This document shows, piece by piece, positions 57,818 through 64,000 of a stretch of 64,000 bases of DNA. The position numbers were made by a program, and so were the translations under genes. The number at the start of each line of letters is the position of its first letter. The first letter of the stretch is position 1. Under the pieces are notes generated by a model. That model ran no database searches. It saw only the letters and a program-made list of their open reading frames with translations, and was not told the origin of the DNA. The stretch spans positions 1 through 64,000 of the forward strand of contig JAFZBK010000061.1 of the NCBI GenBank assembly GCA_017561825.1, read 5' to 3'. This DNA comes from Prevotella sp. (GTDB taxonomy: Bacteria > Bacteroidota > Bacteroidia > Bacteroidales > Bacteroidaceae).

Positions 57818-59722
57818 CTAATCCAAACTCTCATACACCGAGTGGTTGCTCTTGAACTCCGGCACGATCTTCTTCATCTCCTTCACCGTATTCATCACAT
57901 CATACTCATAGCTATGAGCAATCAGCTGGTCGATCTGCTGAGAAACAACATCAAAGTCGTACTCGCGCACGCTGGCAATCTTAATTTTCTTGTTAAAGGT
58001 AGGTTTCGTTACCTCCTCGTCGTTCAGCACCTCCTCGTAGAGCTTTTCACCATCGCGCAGACCGGTGTATTCAATCTGTACGTTCAAGGCACCGCTCAGA
58101 CGAATCATTCGCTTGGCTAAGTCGGCAATCTTCACCGGCTTACCCATGTCGAAGACAAAGATCTCTCCACCCTTTCCCATCGTGCCAGCTTCCAGCACCA
58201 GCTTACAAGCCTCGGGGATGAGCATGAAATAGCGGAAGATATTCGGATGCGTAACGGTAACCGGTCCGCCTTTGCGAATCTGCTCGCGGAACAGCGGGAT
58301 CACCGAGCCGTTAGATCCTAATACGTTTCCGAAACGGGTGGTCACGAACTGTGTCTCACCCTTGATTTGTCCGTCCTTGATGGCCTTGTCCAGACTCTGC
58401 ACGTAGATCTCGCAGATACGCTTGGAGCAACCCATCACATTGGTGGGGTTCACGGCCTTGTCGGTAGAAATCATCACGAACTTCTCCACCCCGTATTTCA
58501 CAGCCAGGTCGGCAATGACCCTTGTACCATCGATATTGTTCTGCACAGCCTCACAGGGGTTATCCTCCATCATCGGCACATGCTTGTAAGCGGCAGCATG
58601 GAACACATAATGTGGACGAGCCGTCTGAAATATCGCCTCCATTCTTGTCTTGTTACAGATCGTGGTGACGATAGTTTCCACCTTTACATGTGGAAAATCC
58701 TTCGCCATCATCAGGCGGATATCGTGCTGCGGTGTCTCAGCCTGGTCGATCAACACCATCTTGGCTGGATCGAACCTGGCAATCTGGCGTACCATCTCAC
58801 TACCGATGCTTCCTGCTGAGCCCGTTACCAGTACACGCTTTCCTTTCATCTGATTCTCCACGGAATTGAGATCGACTTTGATCTCATCGCGTGGCAGCAG
58901 ATCCTCTATATCCACCTCGCGGAGCTGTGTGGTATTGACATCACTCTTCCCGTCCCATTGCACAGCGGGGTTCATGGTATAGATCTTCATGCCGGCATCG
59001 ATCAGTCGATCAATCATCGCAGGGTTGTTACTGAACGCCTCCTGCTTGAGCGGTGAAACCAACAAGGTACGCACTCCGCTCTTACGCATGATATGTGGTA
59101 ACTTGGCATCATTCTTGTACACATCCACACCCATGAGCATCTTTCCGATCATATCCGGTGCATCACTTACAAAGCCAGCCAATTTAAAACGCTGTGGCTT
59201 GTCATTGATCACTGAACGGGCAATACCCATACCACCGTTCTTTACACCATAGATAAACACTGGCTTCACAAGCGTCTCCCTGCTGGCATAGTCGTAAATC
59301 CACTTCACGCAGAGACGGACTGCACCCATTAATATCGTAGAAAGAATAAAGGTGAAGATGAGTTCCTTCAGACGGATAGGTACGAGGAAGAAGTCAGCAC
59401 GGAACAATCGGAAGAGCATGATCAGCACAATACCGATTATGTTGGCTACGAGCACACGGTGCAGATCGGCAAACGAAGTATAGCGCATCACGCCCATATA
59501 TGTCTTCATCACACGGAATCCTACCATAAAGAAAATAAGGTAGAAACAAAGTGTTCCGATCAATGAACAAAAGTGTGATGATGTATAGACAGCTCCATGA
59601 TCGAGTGTATAGCACACCAATCCCGATACCAGGACAATTAGACAGTCAATTAACAGGATAGCCCAATAAGGTAACGCCCTTTTGGTAAAATACCAGTTTG
59701 CCAGTTTATCAATTAGTTTCAT
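57818..59722 (-). CDS. membrane nucleotide-sugar 4,6-dehydratase (PglF/WbpM/CapD type)
   Basis: This 634-residue enzyme has four N-terminal membrane helices (about residues 15-130), a CoA-binding-like Rossmann domain (140-270) and an extended SDR domain that starts TGSAGSIGSEMVRQIARF. The usual Tyr-x3-Lys is Met-x3-Lys (VMGCSKRICE), the hallmark of UDP-GlcNAc 4,6-dehydratases such as WbpM and PglF. It likely makes UDP-4-keto-6-deoxy-GlcNAc, the substrate for the DegT-type aminotransferase encoded upstream on the same strand, in a route to diamino-sugars for surface glycans. It has its own promoter, as 690 nt of repeats separate the two genes. Confidence 0.9.
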   Translation of the reverse strand: MKLIDKLANWYFTKRALPYWAILLIDCLIVLVSGLVCYTLDHGAVYTSSHFCSLIGTLCFYLIFFMVGFRVMKTYMGVMRYTSFADLHRVLVANIIGIVLIMLFRLFRADFFLVPIRLKELIFTFILSTILMGAVRLCVKWIYDYASRETLVKPVFIYGVKNGGMGIARSVINDKPQRFKLAGFVSDAPDMIGKMLMGVDVYKNDAKLPHIMRKSGVRTLLVSPLKQEAFSNNPAMIDRLIDAGMKIYTMNPAVQWDGKSDVNTTQLREVDIEDLLPRDEIKVDLNSVENQMKGKRVLVTGSAGSIGSEMVRQIARFDPAKMVLIDQAETPQHDIRLMMAKDFPHVKVETIVTTICNKTRMEAIFQTARPHYVFHAAAYKHVPMMEDNPCEAVQNNIDGTRVIADLAVKYGVEKFVMISTDKAVNPTNVMGCSKRICEIYVQSLDKAIKDGQIKGETQFVTTRFGNVLGSNGSVIPLFREQIRKGGPVTVTHPNIFRYFMLIPEACKLVLEAGTMGKGGEIFVFDMGKPVKIADLAKRMIRLSGALNVQIEYTGLRDGEKLYEEVLNDEEVTKPTFNKKIKIASVREYDFDVVSQQIDQLIAHSYEYDVMNTVKEMKKIVPEFKSNHSVYESLD

Positions 59723-59791
59723 ATCTCTTTTCGTGTAGTCTTGAGAGTTTTTCCTGAGTATTCATCAATGAAGATGATCAGTAAAACCGTG

Positions 59792-59823
59792 CAAAAGTAA
59801 TAAAATTACCAATATCTTCCAAA
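59792..59823 (-). promoter_or_regulatory. promoter of the 4,6-dehydratase gene
   Basis: On the minus strand TTTG (59820-59823) and TACTTTTG (59792-59799) are 20 nt apart, a full match. The ATG is about 70 nt downstream. Confidence 0.75.
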
Positions 59824-59928
59824 TATTTCTTTGAAAAAACTCTATTCCGTTTATTCAAAGAAATATTCTTCCTTCTTTTTCACTTAAAAAGAATGATAAA
59901 AATTCTTATTTAATTTATTATTTTCTCT

Positions 59929-59947
59929 TTTCTTTGGCGCAAAGAAA
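59929..59947. repeat. 19-bp palindrome, copy 1
   Basis: TTTCTTTGGCGCAAAGAAA. The same palindrome family occurs at 59969-59987, 60301-60319, 60349-60367 and 63172-63190. Confidence 0.8.
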
Positions 59948-59966
59948 AGATACATTTTTTACCCTC

Positions 59967-60320
59967 TTTTTCTCTGGCGCAGAGAAAAGAGGCAAAAGAG
60001 ACATCCACCTACCCCCATCCCCTCCCTATATGGAGGGGCTCAACCGCTCCTACTCGTCGCTCGTACATTATGGTACGCTCAGGGCATCAAAGCCCTGGCG
60101 TGATTCCTTTTCGGCTTACGCCAGTACCTTTGTGCCATTCACCACAGCGCCAGCAGACAAACTCTTATGGCTCACCCCGGAGGGGCAAAGGCTGGTGAGC
60201 CATACCAAAACCTTGATGGAGGGCGGTATCTGCCCGGAATCAATTACATCCTCCCCATATAGGGGGAGGCTTGGTAGGGGTGGATGTTTCTTTTGCCTCT
60301 TTTCTTTGCGCCAAAGAAAA
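59967..60320. mobile_element. MITE-like element with ~70-bp inverted ends
   Basis: The left end (59967-60038) and the reverse complement of the right end (60250-60320) match over about 70 bp with few changes; both contain a 19-bp palindrome, then GAGGCAAAAGA, ACATCCACC and a CCTCCC-TATATGGAGG-type stem. The core of about 210 bp contains a perfect hairpin (TATGGCTCACC ... GGTGAGCCATA, near 60168-60205) and no convincing gene. Confidence 0.6.
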
Positions 60321-60348
60321 AGAGGGGAGAAAGGTTTCTTTTGGATCT

Positions 60349-60367
60349 TTTCTTTGCACCAAAGAAA
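60349..60367. repeat. 19-bp palindrome, copy 4
   Basis: TTTCTTTGCACCAAAGAAA, just outside the right end of the MITE-like element. Confidence 0.75.
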
Positions 60368-60396
60368 AGAGGAGAAAAGTTTGGTTCTTTTCAAAG

Positions 60397-60428
60397 AAAA
60401 AGAGCCTTGACTATGCAAGGCTCTTTTT
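60397..60428. terminator. terminator at the end of the aminotransferase gene
   Basis: AAAAAGAGCCTTG, loop ACTATG, CAAGGCTCTTTTT forms a 13-bp stem. On the minus strand a T-rich run follows. The aminotransferase stop codon lies in the loop. Confidence 0.75.
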
Positions 60429-61793
60429 TATTGTTTCAACGATGTATGCGACATCCTCGTCGGTGACATACGGCCCCGCCGGCAAGCACATACCTTTCTT
60501 AAATATCTCTTCCGAGACACCATTGATAAAAGCAATGCTCGATGCCGACGTCTGTCGTACTGCGCCGCATGGTAAATTTTCAATTTCAACCTGTTGATAA
60601 ACAGGTTGACAGTGCATCGGCTTCCATACCGGTCGTGCCTCAATACCTGCCTTATCAAGCGCGACGCGCAGCGCCTCCACATTGTCATTCGGCTGACAAT
60701 CAGTCGTTGCGGTCTCAGCAGTGTGAATCACACCAGCAGCACCACCCACGGCACCAGTAATTACCGTCTGGTAGGCATTCTCCTGCCCCTTCACCTTCAG
60801 TGACGGATCCAAGGTAATCGTACACAGCCAATAATTCGAATCATATAACTTTGACCTAGTCCCTTTGACCGAATCCCTTTGACCTTCGACCGAATCCCCT
60901 TCTTCGGGTTGTGAATGAACATGAACACCAGGTACGTCTGCCAGCAACTCTTCATACAGCGCCTGCACGTGCTTGTGGTGTGCGATATGGTCGTTCACTA
61001 CCGTCATCTGTCCCCTACCGATACCCGCGCAGATATTACTCATGCGGTAGTTATAGCCGATGGCCTCATGCTGGTAGTAGGGATAGCTCTCACGGGCCTG
61101 TGTGGCCAGCCACATCACCTTCTGCCAGGTTTCCTTGTCAGGACAGATCAGGGCGCCACCACCCGAAGTGGTGATCATCTTATTACCGTTGAAGCTCAGC
61201 ACGCCAAACTTTCCGAAGGTGCCTAACACCTGTCCTTTGTAACGTGAGCCGAAGCCCTCAGCTGCATCCTCAATCACGGGAATCTCATACTTGTTGGCAA
61301 TCTCCATGATGCGGTCAGCCTTGTAGGGCATGCCATACAGCGCAACGGGAACGATGGCCTTCGGCTTTTTACCCGTTTGTGCGATACGGTCTTTGATGGC
61401 CTCCTCAAGCAAGTCAGGATCCATGTTCCAGGTATCCTTCTCTGAATCCACAAACACTGGTTTCGCACCTAAATAAGTAATGGGATTGCTGGAAGCGCAG
61501 AACGTAAATGACTGTACGATCACCTCATCCCCCTGTCCTACCCCACAGGCAATCAAGGCCAGATGTACGGCTGACGTACCACTGCATAATGCCACAACTT
61601 CCTTAGAACTAATTGAAAATTGTTCATTATCAATCTCAGTAACAAACTGACGGAGGTCTTCTTCGAAGCCATTTACATTAGGGCCGAGTGGCACCACCCA
61701 GTTGGTATCAAAGGCTTCCTTGATGTACTTTTGTTCCATTCCCGTCTCGCTCATGTGAGCCAGACACAAGTAGATGCGTTTGCGTTCAGCCAT
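60411..61793 (-). CDS. DegT/DnrJ/EryC1/StrS aminotransferase (nucleotide-sugar)
   Basis: This 460-residue PLP enzyme probably aminates the 4-keto sugar made by the neighbouring 4,6-dehydratase, as PglE does for PglF. Motifs: LGPNVNGFEEDL, the substrate loop around SSKEVVALCSGTSAVHLAL, VIEDAAEGFGSRY with the PLP-stacking Asp, SFNGNKMITTSGGGAL with the PLP lysine, and ARPVWKPMHCQPVY. It is about 75 residues longer than usual. One extra piece (EEGDSVEGQRDSVKGTRS) is read from a heptamer array at 60849-60904; a second extra piece (SLKVKGQENAYQ ... TTDCQP, about 37 residues) follows before NDNVEALR. Both are between strands near the C-terminal domain. Confidence 0.88.
   Translation of the reverse strand: MAERKRIYLCLAHMSETGMEQKYIKEAFDTNWVVPLGPNVNGFEEDLRQFVTEIDNEQFSISSKEVVALCSGTSAVHLALIACGVGQGDEVIVQSFTFCASSNPITYLGAKPVFVDSEKDTWNMDPDLLEEAIKDRIAQTGKKPKAIVPVALYGMPYKADRIMEIANKYEIPVIEDAAEGFGSRYKGQVLGTFGKFGVLSFNGNKMITTSGGGALICPDKETWQKVMWLATQARESYPYYQHEAIGYNYRMSNICAGIGRGQMTVVNDHIAHHKHVQALYEELLADVPGVHVHSQPEEGDSVEGQRDSVKGTRSKLYDSNYWLCTITLDPSLKVKGQENAYQTVITGAVGGAAGVIHTAETATTDCQPNDNVEALRVALDKAGIEARPVWKPMHCQPVYQQVEIENLPCGAVRQTSASSIAFINGVSEEIFKKGMCLPAGPYVTDEDVAYIVETIKKSLA
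60849..60904 (-). repeat. heptamer array inside the aminotransferase gene
   Basis: Plus-strand units CTTTGAC, CTAGTCC, CTTTGAC, CGAATCC, CTTTGAC, CTTCGAC, CGAATCC, CCTTCTT alternate two unit types. The same family (GTCAAAG, GGACTCG, GTCGAAG, GGTCTGG) occurs in non-coding DNA at 61936-61963. Confidence 0.8.
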
Positions 61794-61828
61794 ATATGAT
61801 TTTTACTCTTTTTTCAGTTTTATCGACA

Positions 61829-61859
61829 CAAAAGTACTGCTTTTTCACGAATTACACAA
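61829..61859 (-). promoter_or_regulatory. promoter of the aminotransferase gene
   Basis: On the minus strand TTG (61857-61859) and TACTTTTG (61829-61836) are 20 nt apart; the ATG is 36 nt downstream. Confidence 0.7.
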
Positions 61860-61935
61860 GAGTTTCCCCTCTTTTTTCTTAAAAACCAAGATGGGAGGGG
61901 TATTTTTCGGGGATACGGAGGTACGGTGGCGCGGT

Positions 61936-61963
61936 GTCAAAGGGACTCGGTCGAAGGGTCTGG
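61936..61963 (+). repeat. heptamer array in non-coding DNA
   Basis: Units GTCAAAG, GGACTCG, GTCGAAG, GGTCTGG. It shares its unit family with the array inside the aminotransferase gene 1 kb away. Confidence 0.7.
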
Positions 61964-62162
61964 CGTAAGCCGAAAAAAAGATATCAAGAAGCGTGTTGGT
62001 GATGCAGCGAACATTTTGACAAACAAGTTATGTAACGAAATCTTGAAATGTACTGTATCACAAAAGGTTATCATTAGAGATGTTAAACAACCCGACAAAA
62101 TGGCCTATTTTAGGCCTATTTTATAGGAAATCATCCAGTTTTCATCGTATTTTTAACTAATT

Positions 62163-62250
62163 CCGAGGTGAAGTCTTCAAGCCCCCATACGTACTTCTCT
62201 CTACGAGAGAGAAGGTAGTATGAGGGGGCTGTATGAAGCCTTCACCGAGG
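62163..62250. repeat. long imperfect hairpin
   Basis: The arms pair in order as GGTGAAG/CTTCACC, CTTCA/TGAAG, AGCCCCC/GGGGGCT, CATAC/GTATG and CTTCTCTCT/AGAGAGAAG with an ACG loop; only small bulges interrupt about 38 bp. Confidence 0.8.
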
Positions 62251-62336
62251 GAAAACACCCAATTTATGAAATTCACGTTCAAATCGCTCACAGAGCAACT
62301 GATCAAAAAGCCGATCGGATAGTTATATATTTCATA

Positions 62337-62379
62337 GAGTTTGACGCAACGAAACTCCTAGTTTGACTGCGTCAAACTC
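62337..62379. repeat. three-armed inverted repeat
   Basis: GAGTTTGACGCA (62337-62348) pairs perfectly with TGCGTCAAACTC (62368-62379). A middle arm GTTTGAC (62361-62367) can pair with GTCAAAC (62371-62377) instead, so two folds exclude each other. Confidence 0.7.
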
Positions 62380-63024
62380 CCCGAATGATTACAGAACGAA
62401 AAACACGATTCATCCCCATCAAATCTTAGAGTATGATAGAAGAACAGCTTTGCCGCATCTAATCCGACAATTCCACAGGAATCTACGGACAAACAAGGAC
62501 ATGAGAGGACAAACGAGGACATCTGCGGACAATTCCCCTTTCCAAATTTTGTACATTTGCATTGTCCTTCAACACCGGAGGACGTATGTCTCACCCATTA
62601 ACCATTTACGTATGGCAGTTTTTATCAAAGTAAAAAAGAATTGTCCCGCAGAACCGACTAACGAGCGAGAACAAAGGGATACTTGTATAATCTTTGTCGA
62701 GCGAGGAGGAGGAGGAGGAAAACGAAAAGACAGAACGGCTGAGGGAGGGAACGAAGGTACGGGGGTACGGGGCGCGAGAATGGAGCCCCCCCTAGCCCCT
62801 CCAAAGGGAGGGGAACAAAAATATATGGCTCACCCCGAAGGGGCAAAGGGAGCCCCACCCTAGCCCTCCCCCGTAGGGAGGGAATAATAAATATCACGCC
62901 AGGGTTTTGATGCCCTGAGCGTACCTTAATGTACGAGCGACGAGGAGGAATAAGATAAAGCGCTGCTTTATGAAAATTGAAAAGTTGAAAAGTTGAAAAA
63001 TTGAAGTTCAAAGGTAATCATAAA

Positions 63025-63052
63025 GTTCAATGTTCAATGTTCAATGTTCAAT
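63025..63052 (+). repeat. GTTCAAT heptamer array with an inverted-repeat end
   Basis: Four perfect GTTCAAT units follow ATCATAAAGTT at 63017-63027, the same end sequence that bounds the four-helix-bundle element and its relative in the amylase gene. Confidence 0.8.
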
Positions 63053-63171
63053 TTGCCTCCTTGGAGGCACAGGGGGTGGATGTTTCTTTTGCCTATTTTG
63101 CATAAAGAACTCCCGCTCGACATACAAACCGAAAGCAAGCTTTCATTTGTCTGTTCTCGCTTACTCGTCCT

Positions 63172-63190
63172 TTTCTCTGCGCCAAAGAAA
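63172..63190. repeat. 19-bp palindrome, copy 5
   Basis: TTTCTCTGCGCCAAAGAAA, related to four copies near 60 kb. Confidence 0.7.
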
Positions 63191-63210
63191 AGAGAAAAGA
63201 AGTTTATTTT

Positions 63211-63309
63211 CAGCGGAAACATAAAGAAAAACGCCACTTTCCGCTGGGTATAAGCACTTTTTTATGCTATTTTCAGCGAAAACATAAAATTTAACGCCAT
63301 TTTCCGCTG
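63211..63309 (+). repeat. two tandem inverted-repeat units upstream of the ATPase relic
   Basis: Unit 1 (63211-63246) is CAGCGGAAA ... TTTCCGCTG; unit 2 (63274-63309) is CAGCGAAAA ... TTTTCCGCTG. Each is 36 nt, both contain ACATAAA and ACGCCA between the arms, and they are 63 nt apart start to start. Confidence 0.75.
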
Positions 63310-63323
63310 ATTATAATAATTAA

Positions 63324-63527
63324 TTTGCTATCTTTTCCGTAACCACCTTCACTATAGACAAGGAATATGCAAAGGATCTACAGAATAAACTTGATGCATA
63401 CAAAGAACTATCAAAAGATAATCGCACCCTTCACCTTGTTATAGTAACAACAAATGGTATTGTACACAACAGTTACTACAACATAGTACAAAAGGAGATT
63501 ACCATGAACGACTTGTTCCTACCATAA
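63324..63527 (+). pseudogene. C-terminal relic of an AAA-type ATP-binding protein
   Basis: An open frame without a start codon encodes about 67 residues ending FTIDKEYAKDLQNKLDAY, then TLHLVIVTTNGIVHNSYYN and IVQKEITMNDLF. This closely follows the C-terminal end of the Bacteroidota ATP-binding protein family (AAA_14-like, typical end LTxITTYGVKxNxY ... VTMDDLF). The ATPase domain is missing and a stop lies just upstream, so this is a remnant. A strong hairpin follows its stop. Confidence 0.65.
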
Positions 63528-63533
63528 AACATG

Positions 63534-63569
63534 AACAGCAGCTGTAACACTGACGTTACAACTGCTGTT
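63534..63569 (+). terminator. hairpin after the ATPase relic
   Basis: AACAGCAG, C, TGTAAC, loop ACTGAC, GTTACA, A, CTGCTGTT: 14 bp with one C-A mismatch. The U tract is poor. Confidence 0.55.
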
Positions 63570-63612
63570 GCTATATTATTATACTATATTATATATAGGT
63601 ATTACTAATCTA

Positions 63613-64000
63613 TTATAATAGTTTTCTTATTGATTTGGCTTTCCTTCTAACAGACGCTCCAATGTCCAACACATGTGAGAACAGACGCCTTCGGAGGGCT
63701 GTTTTAGACATAAAAACCGTCAATGACAGGAACATCCTTTCAAATATATATTGTTGACCAGACAATGCCTTTTTGAATAGAAGGGCACTCCTCTTGAACG
63801 ACGGAGAGTCTGAACAAGCAAAACATCTTCGACAGAACTTCCTAACATAATACTGTGCTTCTCTCCCACTATCACCAGGCGTAAAATGATTAGCAATTTC
63901 TTCAAACACGATACACCTGCTTCGTGATTTTTCCTCCTTACCCGTTCCTGTTACAATAGAATGGGGACGTATATAATAGTAATAGGTGACATCCGGAATA
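63613..64000 (-). CDS. C-terminal part of a GT2-type glycosyltransferase, continues beyond the window
   Basis: On the minus strand the frame is open to base 64000 and ends at 63613, giving about 128 residues. The first visible residues, IPDVTYYYYIRPHSIVTG, match the late region of GT2 capsule or LPS transferases, where a YYR-x-R-x-SI motif follows the catalytic core. The rest is basic and helical (EEIANHFTPGDSGREAQYYVRKF, ending SVRRKAKSIRKLL). The gene is A+T-richer than the core genes, as common in polysaccharide loci, and fits the neighbouring dehydratase and aminotransferase. An internal GTG at 63909 is not the true start. Confidence 0.65.
   Translation of the reverse strand, partial: IPDVTYYYYIRPHSIVTGTGKEEKSRSRCIVFEEIANHFTPGDSGREAQYYVRKFCRRCFACSDSPSFKRSALLFKKALSGQQYIFERMFLSLTVFMSKTALRRRLFSHVLDIGASVRRKAKSIRKLL

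Larger units (their letters stand above)
61964..63203. other. non-coding, repeat-rich stretch
   Basis: No gene is supported. It contains a long hairpin (62163-62250), a three-armed inverted repeat (62337-62379), GC-rich CCTCCC/GGGAGG blocks (62775-62885), an inverted copy (about 62893-62950) of sequence found in the MITE-like element core (60048-60103), a second copy of its TATGGCTCACCCCG hairpin start (62824), an 8-nt array (about 62975-62998), a GTTCAAT array (63025-63052) and a 19-bp palindrome (63172-63190). Confidence 0.7.

Noticed and set aside
59934..60410. Open frame of about 158 codons between the dehydratase and aminotransferase genes
   Set aside because: It consists of the palindromes and the two ends of the MITE-like element; composition is low-complexity and both strands are equally open.
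60116..60418. Minus-strand frame in the MITE-like element
   Set aside because: The residues (KEKIQKKPFSPLF-type) come from palindrome repeats, with no coding signature.
61926..62126. Small frame after the aminotransferase promoter
   Set aside because: Its first half is the heptamer array and the rest shows no protein-like pattern.
62363..62863. Open frame of about 166 codons in the repeat-rich region
   Set aside because: It is rich in Gly, Arg and Glu from GGAGG repeats, matches no family I know and shares its DNA with dispersed repeats.
63720..63905. Alternative minus-strand frame near the right edge
   Set aside because: The overlapping frame that is open to the window end carries a GT2-like YYYYIRPHSI motif and is the better candidate.

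Overview
The window looks like a chromosomal segment from a Bacteroidales bacterium, most likely a Prevotella/Segatella-type member of the Prevotellaceae. The evidence is direct: many upstream regions carry the Bacteroidota promoter (TTTG, about 20 nt, TAnnTTTG), there are no strong Shine-Dalgarno sites, and the gene families are typical of the phylum (class III fructose-bisphosphatase, DUF4835, DUF3127, C-terminal sorting domains of the type IX secretion kind, a heterodimeric ABC exporter, RND efflux). Base composition is balanced in most genes and drops at both ends of the window. No rRNA, tRNA, CRISPR array or intact insertion sequence was seen.

Layout. 1-1.4 kb: 3' part of an AAA+ ATPase. 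1.5-3.6 kb: a membrane protein and bifunctional hisB. 3.6-10.4 kb (minus): HlyD-RND-TolC efflux set followed by a lytic transglycosylase. 10.6-14 kb: hisG-hisD-hisC. 14-18.5 kb (minus): outer-membrane barrel, nadC, M23 peptidase, C69 dipeptidase. 18.6-21.7 kb: cstA (minus) divergent from a GHL10-type glycosidase. 22-25.7 kb: purU-hisH-hisA-hisF-hisIE. With hisB and hisGDC this gives a complete histidine pathway in three blocks. 25.7-33.4 kb: an FtsE-like ATPase, lysC, lysA, two glycosyltransferase-type proteins and fbp. 33.4-42.5 kb: DUF3127, dnaN, a DnaQ-type exonuclease, DUF4835, recN, an inactive trypsin-like/TPR protein, HU, a 29-residue ribosomal protein and RNase G. 42.6-49.3 kb: two tandem secreted CotH-kinase-like proteins and an esterase. 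49.4-53.2 kb: heterodimeric ABC exporter. 53.2-57.7 kb: AlaX-type editing protein, DUF2807 lipoprotein, a GH13 amylase, a four-helix-bundle protein and fabD. 57.8-64 kb: surface-polysaccharide genes (4,6-dehydratase, DegT aminotransferase, end of a glycosyltransferase) separated by repeat-rich DNA with an ATPase relic.

The main unexplained signal is a dispersed set of short tandem arrays with a strict 7-nt period but a sequence that differs from site to site (GAACTTT, GACAATT, GACAGTT/GATAGTT, GAGGTGA/GAAGTGA, GTTCAAT and others). Nearly all the intergenic arrays lie in short spacers between co-directional genes; most carry a stop triplet per unit, so stops fall in all three frames. Arrays also lie inside genes: hisH (42 nt, in frame), a GH13 amylase and a DegT aminotransferase. 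They supply the last codons of several proteins and the first codons of the amylase. Two other elements abut them: a ~70-nt hairpin element in three copies with paired base changes, and an AACTTTATGAT inverted-repeat element that encloses the four-helix-bundle gene in one copy and forms a coding insertion in the amylase in an 80-bp copy. Together these suggest a repeat system that colonises gene junctions and is sometimes read as protein.
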